Below, piece by piece: positions 17,129-24,864 of a stretch of 64,000 bases of DNA (position 1 is its first letter; the number at the start of each line of letters is the position of its first letter). The translations under genes were made by a program, and so were the position numbers. The stretch is from IMCC2047 sp041395865. GTDB taxonomy: Bacteria; Pseudomonadota; Gammaproteobacteria; Pseudomonadales; IMCC2047. The notes below the pieces were generated by a model, which was not told where the DNA came from, did not search any database, and saw nothing but the letters and a program-made list of their open reading frames with translations. The DNA lies in assembly GCA_041395865.1 (NCBI GenBank), contig JAWKZQ010000003.1, positions 1 through 64,000 on the forward strand. Direction: 5' to 3'.

Positions 17129-18439
17129 ATGAATCTGCGCTCTTTCGGTTTGCCAAAAATACCGACCACCAATCGGTTTTTTAAGTGTGTACTGCCCGCT
17201 CTGTCTGCAATGATCCTCGTAGGCGGTTGTCTGACGGCCCCAACGACCCTCGCAGAAAGTGCGCCAGAACAGGCAATATTAACGCTGGATCAGGCGGTTC
17301 AATTGACGCTGAAGCAACACCCGCAATTGGGTGCTTTCGTGCATCAGCGTGAAGGATATCAAGGGTTGATTGAACAGGTTGGCGTGGGCGCACGCCCCAC
17401 TGTTGGCTTGACGGTGGAGGACTTCGCTGGCAGTGGCGACCACAGCGGTTTTGATAATGCACAGTCCACCTTATCCATCAGCTGGATCACACAAGGGGCA
17501 CGCATCGATCACCGCATTCAGGTGGCGCAAGTGACTGCCAGTCAGGTTGATATCCAACGTCAGATTGAAGCGCTTGACCTGTCTGCTCAGACCGCCCGGC
17601 TGTTTATTCAGGCACTGGTCGAAAGACAGCGTTTAACGCTCGCACAGCAAGCCTCGCAGCAAGCGAGGAAAACAGTGGTCGCTATCAAGAAGCGTGTTGA
17701 TGCGGGTAGCAGCCCGGACTTCGAACGACTTCAGGCTGAGGTGGAGTTAGCGCAGCGGGAGTTGGAATCTGAAGATCTGCAACATGTGCTGAAATCAACA
17801 CGCTACCAATTGGGTGCCCAATGGGGTGAAAACCGCAACCATTACCGCTTAATGGGTAGGCTGTTTAAAATCCCGACCATCGTTAGTGTCGAACGGCAAT
17901 TCGACCAACTCAAACAAAACCCCAAACTGACATTGTTGGCCACGCAGCAGCGTATCGCAGAATCGGAAATAGAGTTGGCGAGAATCGAGGCCAAACCACA
18001 ATGGCAATTTTCGGTAGGCGTTCGGCGTTTCGAGACAACGGATGACTTTGGGATGGTGGCTGGTGTTTCGGTGCCGTTGGGTAGTGATCGAATTAGTGCT
18101 GGAAAAATCAGGCGTCTGCAAGCCCAACAGGCGCAATACGCGAGCGAATCCGAAGTGATCCAGCGCCAGTTGGACACCCAGCTCTACGTACTGCTCCAAG
18201 AAATCAAACACAGCCAACACGTGATAGAAACCCTGCAACAACGGATTATCCCCGCATTGAACAATGCACAGGCACAGGCCACGCAGGCCTATGAAAGCGG
18301 TAAGTTGGGCTACCAGCCGTGGATTTCCATCCTCAATAAAAAGCTAGGTGCGCAACAGGATCTGTTAAGCGCCTTCGAGGCCATCCATTTACAGCATATC
18401 GAGCTGCAACGCCTCACCGGCACAACATTGACATTCTAA
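17129..18439 (+). CDS. czcC: Outer-membrane factor of a heavy-metal RND pump (CzcC-type, TolC family)
   Basis: This 436-residue protein belongs to the TolC/OEP family. After an N-terminal signal sequence (a lipobox-like LVGGC near residue 34 and a possible signal peptidase I site at TLA-ES) it has the two OEP repeats with long amphipathic helices (RLFIQALVERQRLTLAQQAS; VELAQRELESEDLQ). The length fits the short CzcC class. It forms the outer-membrane duct of the tripartite pump with the next two genes, from which it is separated by 13 nt. Confidence 0.85.
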   Translation: MNLRSFGLPKIPTTNRFFKCVLPALSAMILVGGCLTAPTTLAESAPEQAILTLDQAVQLTLKQHPQLGAFVHQREGYQGLIEQVGVGARPTVGLTVEDFAGSGDHSGFDNAQSTLSISWITQGARIDHRIQVAQVTASQVDIQRQIEALDLSAQTARLFIQALVERQRLTLAQQASQQARKTVVAIKKRVDAGSSPDFERLQAEVELAQRELESEDLQHVLKSTRYQLGAQWGENRNHYRLMGRLFKIPTIVSVERQFDQLKQNPKLTLLATQQRIAESEIELARIEAKPQWQFSVGVRRFETTDDFGMVAGVSVPLGSDRISAGKIRRLQAQQAQYASESEVIQRQLDTQLYVLLQEIKHSQHVIETLQQRIIPALNNAQAQATQAYESGKLGYQPWISILNKKLGAQQDLLSAFEAIHLQHIELQRLTGTTLTF

Positions 18440-18452
18440 GGACGCTGCGACC

Positions 18453-19703
18453 GTGAGATATACCATGATGAACCACTACGTTATTCGATTTTTTCTGGTA
18501 TGCCAGCTAGTACTGGGTGCCATGTTTCTGCCCTCAATCGCCGCCGCTGTTTCACAGCCAGAGGCTCAGGAAGCGGAACCCGAAAAAGGCCCGCACCGGG
18601 GTCGGATGTTGCGCGATGGCAACTTTGCGGTGGAGCTGGCTATTTTCGAAACCGGCGTACCGCCGGAATTTCGTGTCTGGGTCAGTGATGACGGTGAGCC
18701 GGTATCTCCTGATTCGGTGGACCTTCAGGTCAAGCTCACACGGCTGGGCAATGTCGTTGATGATATCCGCTTTAGAGCAGAAGGGAACTACTTGCGTGGC
18801 GACACGGTGATTTATGAACCGCATTCATTTGTCGTCACCCTTATCGCGCACTACCAGGGCAAAACCTATCGTTGGGAATATGACAACTTCGAAGGCCGTA
18901 CCCTCATAGGCGATGGCGTAGCTGAAGCCATGGGTATTGCCACAGAAACTGCTGGCAGTGCCACTCTCCATCAGACCATCCGGGTGTATGGCAAGCTGGT
19001 TTACCCCCCAAGTGCCAAACGGCAGATTCAGGCCCGCTTTGATGGTGTGATTAAACAGATGCACGTGGGTCTGGGAGAGCCGGTCAGCAAGGGCCAGGTA
19101 CTGATTACGGTGGAAAGCAATGAGAGCCTGAAAACCTATCAGATCCAGGCACCCATGGCCGGTGTGGTCAGCGAGCTGTTTGCCAGTGCCGGTGAGCAAA
19201 CGGCCGGGCGCACATTATTGGAAGTAACCAATACCGGTACCCTGCTGGCCGAGTTGGCCGTCTATCCGGCAGATAGGCATAAGGTCAAAACTGGTGCTCC
19301 GGTAACCCTCTCCATTAACGGCGTTGATGCGCCGCTGAGTAGTACTGTCAGTGGATCGAGAACATCTTTGCGTAGTGATCAGGCGCGGTTATTCCTGGCC
19401 GACATTAACAATGCCGATGGGTTGTTGAGTGCCGGGCTGTTTGTCAGCAGCGATATCGAAGTCGACACCTTTGAAGTTCCATTGGCGGTAAAACGCAGTG
19501 GTTTACAGAGTTTCCGCGATTTCACCGTCGTCTACGCCAAGGTCGGGGAGGAATATGAGGTACGGATGCTGGAGCTGGGCCGCGAAGCGGGGCCCTGGGT
19601 TGAAGTGCTGGGTGGTTTGGAGCCAGGCACAGAATACGTGACTGAGAACAGCTACATCATCAAAGCCGATATTGAAAAATCCGGCGCCTCACACGACCAC
19701 TAG
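18453..19703 (+). CDS. czcB: Periplasmic adaptor of a heavy-metal RND pump (CzcB-type)
   Basis: The 416-residue membrane-fusion protein has an N-terminal signal segment, then a CzcB-family beta domain (KGPHRGRMLRDGNFAVELAI), then the lipoyl/barrel-sandwich hybrid VIKQMHVGLGEPVSKGQVL ... IQAPMAGVVSELF, with a short helical hairpin. The C-terminus has GLEPGTEYVTENSYIIKADI, normal for the family. I used GTG 18453 (AAGGA about 10 nt upstream); ATG 18465 is an alternative. It links the inner-membrane transporter and the outer-membrane duct. Confidence 0.87.
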   Translation: MRYTMMNHYVIRFFLVCQLVLGAMFLPSIAAAVSQPEAQEAEPEKGPHRGRMLRDGNFAVELAIFETGVPPEFRVWVSDDGEPVSPDSVDLQVKLTRLGNVVDDIRFRAEGNYLRGDTVIYEPHSFVVTLIAHYQGKTYRWEYDNFEGRTLIGDGVAEAMGIATETAGSATLHQTIRVYGKLVYPPSAKRQIQARFDGVIKQMHVGLGEPVSKGQVLITVESNESLKTYQIQAPMAGVVSELFASAGEQTAGRTLLEVTNTGTLLAELAVYPADRHKVKTGAPVTLSINGVDAPLSSTVSGSRTSLRSDQARLFLADINNADGLLSAGLFVSSDIEVDTFEVPLAVKRSGLQSFRDFTVVYAKVGEEYEVRMLELGREAGPWVEVLGGLEPGTEYVTENSYIIKADIEKSGASHDH

Positions 19704-19712
19704 GAGCACCCC

Positions 19713-22700
19713 ATGCTGGACAAGATTTTACGGTTTTCCATACACCGCAGTGGTGTTGTGATCCTGCTGGTTTTGGCGCTGGCAGCACTGGGTGCCTGGA
19801 ATTTCACCAAACTGCCTATTGATGCCGTACCCGACATTACCAATGTACAGGTAATGATCAACACCGAAGCGCCGGGTTTTACCCCTCTGGAAGTGGAGCA
19901 GCGCATTTCCTACCCACTGGAAACCTCATTAGCGGGGTTGCCCGGATTAGCGCATACCCGTTCGGTCTCCCGTTACGGCTTGTCGCAGGTGGTCGCTATT
20001 TTCAGTGATGACACCGATATCTATTTTGCCCGCCAGCTGGTAAATGAGCGCCTGTCGGCCGCCCGCTCCAAACTGCCGAGTGGACTGGAACCCGAAATGG
20101 GGCCGATTGCCACCGGCCTCGGTGAAATCTTTATGTTTACGGTAGATGCCGAACCCGGTGCTACCAACGAAGAGGGCAAGCCCATTACACCCATGGATCT
20201 GCGCGCGGTACATGACTGGATTATTCGCCCACAACTGATGCGGGTGCCTGGCGTGGTGGAAGTCAATCCTATCGGTGGCTACGAGCGCGAGATTCTGGTT
20301 GCCTTTGACCCAGCACGCCTGCTGGCGTTTGGTTTAACCCAGGCCGATGTCGTGGCAGCGATCAACGCCAATAACACCAACCAGGGCGCGGGGTTTATCG
20401 AACGCAACGGTGCCCAGTGGTTAATGCGAATCCCCGGACAGGCTGAAGTCATCGACGATATCGGCCAGATTCCCCTGGCCACTCAGGATGGTGCCACAGT
20501 CAGAGTCGCCGATGTGGCGCAGGTCAGTGAAGGGAAAGGCCTGCGTACCGGCGCGGCAACCCAGAACGGGCGTGAAGTGGTCATGAGCACGGTGTTTATG
20601 CTGATTGGTGAGAACAGTCGCACCGTTGCCAACGGCGCTGCTGAGAAGCTCAAGGAGATCAATGAGAACCTGCCGGAAGGGGTGGTGGCGACGGCGGTTT
20701 ATGATCGGACCAAATTAGTGGATAAAACCCTGACCACCGTGCAGACAAACCTGGCGGAAGGGGCGCTGCTGGTTATCGTTATTTTGTTCCTATTACTGGG
20801 CAATATCCGTGCGGCGTTTCTGACAGCATTGGTGATTCCCTTCGCCATGCTAATGACTATCACCGGTATGGTGCAGACGCGGGTCAGTGCCAACCTGATG
20901 AGTCTGGGTGCCCTGGATTTTGGTTTGCTGGTCGATGGCGCCATTATCATTGTTGAAAACTGCCTGCGGCGATTAAGCCAGGCTGGTGGCAACGGGCAAA
21001 TACTTGCCGTACGTGAGCGTCTGGAAGTGGTATTTGAAGCAACCCGCGAAGTGATACGGCCAGCGCTGTTTGGTGTATTCATTATCACCGCCGTCTACCT
21101 GCCGATTTTTGCCTTGGAAGGCACCGAGGGCAAAATGTTCCACCCGATGGCCATCACCGTGGTCATAGCCCTGCTCAGTGCTATGGTGCTGTCCGTCACC
21201 TTTGTTCCGGCCACAGTTGCGCTGTTATTTAAAAAGCCGGTGCAGGAAAAGCCCAATGTCATTATCAGTGGTGCTCTTTCATTGTATCGACCTGCATTGG
21301 CTTGGGTGCTCAATCACAGAGGGCTGGTCGTTGGAGTTGCCACGCTTTTGGTCATCATCAGTGCTTTGGGCGCGACGCGTCTGGGCAGCGAATTTGCTCC
21401 CAATCTGGACGAAGGTGATATCGCCATGCACGCCCTGCGTATTCCGGGAACCTCCCTAAGTCAGGCAATTGTCTTGCAGGAGACGTTGGAAGAGCGCATT
21501 AAAGCCCTGCCGGAAGTCGAACGGGTCTTCGCTAAAATCGGTACAGCGGATGTTGCCACCGATGCCGTACCTCCCAGCGTGGCGGATAACTTTATTATCC
21601 TCAAACCCCGCGATCAGTGGCCCGACCCGAATAAGACCAAAAACCAGGTAGTGGCTGAGCTGGACGCATTGGTCAGCGATATTCCCGGCAACCGCTACGA
21701 ATTTTTGCAGCCGATTCAAATGCGCTTTAACGAGTTGTTATCCGGTGTGCGGGCTGAGCTGGCCATCAAGGTGTTTGGTGATGACCTGGAAACCCTGGCG
21801 GCACTGGGTGATGCCATCGAAGGTGCGATAGGAACGGTTGAGGGTATTGCCGATGTGCAGGTGGAACAGACCACGGGGCTGCCGATGTTGGTGATTGTGC
21901 CGACGTTGGACAAACTGGCCCAGTATGGCGTCAGTAAAATGGAGGTGCAGGAGCAACTGGCGACGGCCTTTGGCGGACGAGTGGCCGGCAAGTTTTACGA
22001 GGGTGATCGGCGAGCGGACATCGTGGTGCGACTCGATGAGTCCCTGCGCCATGATGTGGATGCCATGCTCCGTCTACCCATCCATCTACCCAATGGGTTG
22101 AGCGTTCCCTTACAGGAGCTGGCGACACTGGAGAGCATAGAAGGGGTCAATCAGGTTAACCGTGAAAACGGCAAGCGCCGGGTTGTGGTTACCGCCAACG
22201 TGCGGGACCGTGATCTGGGAAGTTTTGTGGTGGATATTCAGGGTGCCATCAACAACTCGGTAGAACTGCCTGCGGGTTACTGGGTGGAGTATGGCGGCAC
22301 CTATCAGAAATTGCAGTCGGCCTCACAGCGTCTGTCGATTGTGGTGCCGGTTACACTGCTCATGATCGTTGGCTTATTTGGTGCTGGCACTGGGGTCTTT
22401 CAAAGATGCCATGATTATCTTTTCCGGCGTACCCCTGGCGCTGACCGGTGGTGTTGCCGCCTTGATGTTGCGAGATATTCCTTTTTCCATCTCTGCTGCT
22501 GTGGGATTTATCGCACTGTCTGGTATCGCCATTCTCAACGGACTGGTGATGGTGTCGTTTATCCGGGAATTGATCAAAGAAAAGCTGCCGCTGGATAAGG
22601 CTATTACAGAAGGCGCTTTAACCCGTTTGCGTCCAGTGCTTACCACTGCGCTTGTCGCTTCCCTGGGCTTTGTTCCCATGGCACTGAATACGGGAATTGG

Positions 22701-22845
22701 TTCCGAGGTCCAGCGACCACTGGCCACCGTGGTCATCGGCGGTGTGATTTCCTCCACACTGCTGACACTGTTTGTCATCCCTGCGTTGTATCGTCTGTTG
22801 CACCGTGACACCATGCCTCGCCAACAGGATTCTGCCCATGTCTAA
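19713..22845 (+). pseudogene. czcA: Heavy-metal RND transporter CzcA-type, interrupted by a one-base frameshift
   Basis: The proton-driven inner-membrane pump is intact except for one extra T in the TTT at 22377-22379. Removing it joins MIVG to LLVLALGSFKDAMIIFSG and gives 1043 residues, the normal size. The TM4 motif DFGLLVDGAIIIVEN is that of divalent-cation (Co/Zn/Cd/Ni) HME-RND pumps, unlike the AIGAMVDAAIVMIEN of Cu/Ag CusA. As written, the protein would stop after 961 residues with a garbled tail and lose the last transmembrane helices. A short in-frame restart at 22369 could not replace them. Sequencing error is as likely as real inactivation. Confidence 0.85.
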
Positions 22846-23533
22846 TCACACCTGCCGCCTGGAGCAGGCGCTGCTGTTGGTACTGCTGGCGTTTTTTTCC
22901 GCTGCCGTGCTCGCCCATGGCGTGGATGACAGTACCCGCAGCTTTCTGCAACAAAATAGCGGTGTGCAGTTTGTTCCGTTTCTGTACATCGGTGCCAAGC
23001 ATATGCTGACCGGCTACGATCACCTGCTGTTTCTGGTGGGGGTCATCTTCTTTCTATACAAAAGCCGGGATGTGCTGCTCTATGTCACCATGTTTACCCT
23101 CGGTCACAGCATCACCTTGTTGTGGGGCGTGCTGGGTAATATTCAGGTCAATGCCCATTTGATTGACGCCATCATCGGCCTGTCGGTGGTGTATAAGGGC
23201 TTTGACAATCTCGGCGGTTTCAAACGGTTGCTGGGTTACCAACCCAATACCCGCTTGATGGTGTTGCTCTTCGGGCTGTTTCACGGCTTTGGCCTGGCCA
23301 CCAAGCTGCAGGAATTTCAGTTGCCCGAGGAAGGGCTGCTGACCAATCTACTGGCGTTCAATATCGGCGTGGAGCTCGGGCAGTTTGCCGCTCTGGCCTT
23401 TATTCTGATCGCGATTAATTTCTGGCGGCGACTTCCGTCCTATGAACGCTTTGCCACACTCACCAATACCCTATTGATGAGTGCTGGCTTTATGTTGATG
23501 GGCTATCAACTTACCGGCTTTGCCGTACTTTAA
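22838..23533 (+). CDS. HupE/UreJ family membrane protein
   Basis: A 231-residue protein with a signal segment ending ...LAHGVDD and about six hydrophobic helices. The HupE/UreJ_2 hallmark is GAKHMLTGYDHLLFLVGVIF followed by MFTLGHSITLLW and LFHGFGLATKL; the histidines and Asp are conserved in this family of nickel/cobalt-type transporters. Start ATG 22838 overlaps the czcA stop by 8 nt, showing translational coupling. Metal uptake beside an efflux pump suggests periplasmic metal handling; the metal is not known. Confidence 0.82.
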   Translation: MSNHTCRLEQALLLVLLAFFSAAVLAHGVDDSTRSFLQQNSGVQFVPFLYIGAKHMLTGYDHLLFLVGVIFFLYKSRDVLLYVTMFTLGHSITLLWGVLGNIQVNAHLIDAIIGLSVVYKGFDNLGGFKRLLGYQPNTRLMVLLFGLFHGFGLATKLQEFQLPEEGLLTNLLAFNIGVELGQFAALAFILIAINFWRRLPSYERFATLTNTLLMSAGFMLMGYQLTGFAVL

Positions 23534-23535
23534 TC

Positions 23536-24078
23536 ATGACGAGAAATACCATGGATCACAGCGTTAATCTAAGCACCCTAATCAAAGCATCCGTGGCGGC
23601 AACTATCGTTGCAGTGATCGCTTTACTCACTCTTATTCTGCCTGCTGAATATAATATCGACCCCACTGGAATCGGTCAGAGACTCGGCCTGACTGTATTG
23701 GCCCAATCCGCAGAGGCATCACCCGTTGATCCCGAATCAGTGCCAGAAAGTACAGAGTCACAACAGGTGCTCGAAATCACCGTGCCCGCCAACAAAGGTA
23801 TCGAGTATAAATTGCAGATGGAGCAATATGACAAAGTGACCTATGAATGGATGACCGATGGCAGTTCACTTTATTTTGATCTCCACGGGGAGCCCGAGGG
23901 TGACACCACCGGCTATTTTGAAAGCTATGCCATCGCCACACTGGATACCATGAAAGGCAGCTTTACCGCGCCATTCAATGGCTCACATGGCTGGTATTGG
24001 AAAAATACCAGCAATAACCCCGTCGCTATTCAGCTTATCCTCAACGGCCAATTTCAAATTATCGGTATAAAACCTTAA
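23536..24078 (+). CDS. Single-pass membrane-anchored periplasmic protein
   Basis: A 180-residue protein with one N-terminal transmembrane helix (ASVAATIVAVIALLTLIL, about residues 19-36), a Ser/Pro/Glu-rich linker, then a compact beta-rich domain of ~110 residues (VPANKGIEYKLQMEQYDKVT; GWYWKNTSNNPVAIQLIL). Proteins of this kind are usually annotated only as transmembrane anchor proteins next to HupE and RND genes. It begins 2 nt after hupE. The domain's function is unknown; it may bind or present something in the periplasm. Confidence 0.6.
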   Translation: MTRNTMDHSVNLSTLIKASVAATIVAVIALLTLILPAEYNIDPTGIGQRLGLTVLAQSAEASPVDPESVPESTESQQVLEITVPANKGIEYKLQMEQYDKVTYEWMTDGSSLYFDLHGEPEGDTTGYFESYAIATLDTMKGSFTAPFNGSHGWYWKNTSNNPVAIQLILNGQFQIIGIKP

Positions 24079-24097
24079 AGCTCTATAGGAGAACATC

Positions 24098-24433
24098 ATG
24101 AAACAGCTTTTACGCACACTGCTTTTTGTCATCCTGATTACACCTGCCGGCTGGGTGATGGCACACAGCGATCACGGCATGATCAACGATGAAACAGCCG
24201 TGCAAATTACCCATAAAACCGTACAACAAATGACCTTTAAGGATTTTGGCTATCCGGTGGGGAAATTGGATGCCAGCTGGAAATCGGTTACACCAGATGA
24301 TATTGAAGTCGTTGAGGTTGGGGATGGGTTTTATGTTTTGCGCATTACTCAGAGTGGAACAAAGCAGTCCCTATCCATGAAAATTGCTTTCACTGGGCAA
24401 GTATTGGAGGTTTCAGAAGTGGTAGCAAAATAG
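24098..24433 (+). CDS. DUF6488 family periplasmic protein
   Basis: A 111-residue secreted protein. The signal peptide ends at VMA-HSDHG, leaving a His/Asp-rich mature N-terminus that could bind a metal. The rest matches DUF6488 (ITHKTVQQMTFKDFGYPVGK; GFYVLRITQSGTKQSLSMKI). It has an AGGAG site before ATG 24098 and is the last gene of the metal cargo, 19 nt after the anchored protein. Its function is unknown; a metallochaperone or sensor role is a guess from context. Confidence 0.6.
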   Translation: MKQLLRTLLFVILITPAGWVMAHSDHGMINDETAVQITHKTVQQMTFKDFGYPVGKLDASWKSVTPDDIEVVEVGDGFYVLRITQSGTKQSLSMKIAFTGQVLEVSEVVAK

Positions 24434-24523
24434 TCGCATGACTTGGGAAAGCGTAGGCCGGACGTTGGCGAGGATGTATCACAAACGGATGGTGCCGATA
24501 AATCACCTGGATGCAAGCAAGCT

Positions 24524-24559
24524 GATTTAATGTGGCTGACGACCGGGCCACATTAAATC
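24524..24559. repeat. 13 bp perfect inverted repeat between cargo and transposase region
   Basis: GATTTAATGTGGC - tgacgaccgg - GCCACATTAAATC. There is no T run on either side, so it is not a normal terminator. Its arm resembles CATTTAATGCGGCTAAT inside the right end of the transposon (27874-27890; ATTTAATG-GGCT shared). It may be a transposase-binding copy, a remnant of an older end, or an operator for the small ORF that follows. The surrounding 24434-24569 contains no gene. Confidence 0.55.
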
Positions 24560-24569
24560 GGGGTTCGCT

Positions 24570-24773
24570 ATGGAAAATATCGAACGTATCCAGCTGTTAT
24601 CCAGTACAGAAGTCGAGAGTTATATGCTCGCCCTTGTATTCAATACCCATGAACAGAGCTTGCATTTCTCATTAAGTCCGGTACAACGCGCCACTCTTGA
24701 GCTGTTTCGCAATACCCCGGAGTTAGCGCATATCGAAAATCTAATAGTAACAAACTATAGAAATTGCCGGTGA
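24570..24773 (+). CDS. Short hypothetical ORF upstream of tnpA
   Basis: A 67-residue ORF (MENIERIQLLSSTEVESYML onward) between the inverted repeat and the transposase gene. I do not recognise it. A second frame continues just past its stop with IEIAGETEHLESQ, so it could be a fragment of a longer protein broken by an indel near 24755. It shows no membrane segment and no clear ribosome-binding site beyond GGGG. It may be noncoding. Confidence 0.3.
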   Translation: MENIERIQLLSSTEVESYMLALVFNTHEQSLHFSLSPVQRATLELFRNTPELAHIENLIVTNYRNCR

Positions 24774-24864
24774 AACTGAACACTTGGAATCCCAATGACC
24801 GCTAAAAACCGGTTAGCCAGACAGCGTCATCCGTTGATGCCACTATCAGCGGAAATTTAAGTCG

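Noticed and set aside
19713..22845. Naming the pump CusA (copper/silver)
   Set aside because: The TM4 motif DFGLLVDGAIIIVEN is of the divalent-cation class, not the AIGAMVDAAIVMIEN of CusA, so CzcA is the better name.
24524..24559. Hairpin as the true left end of the transposon
   Set aside because: tnpS/tnpT and porin homology place the element's left side near 13093, and the match to the right end is limited to about 12 bp.
24434..24569. Rho-independent terminator after DUF6488
   Set aside because: The stem is followed by GGGGTT, not a T run, on the plus strand.
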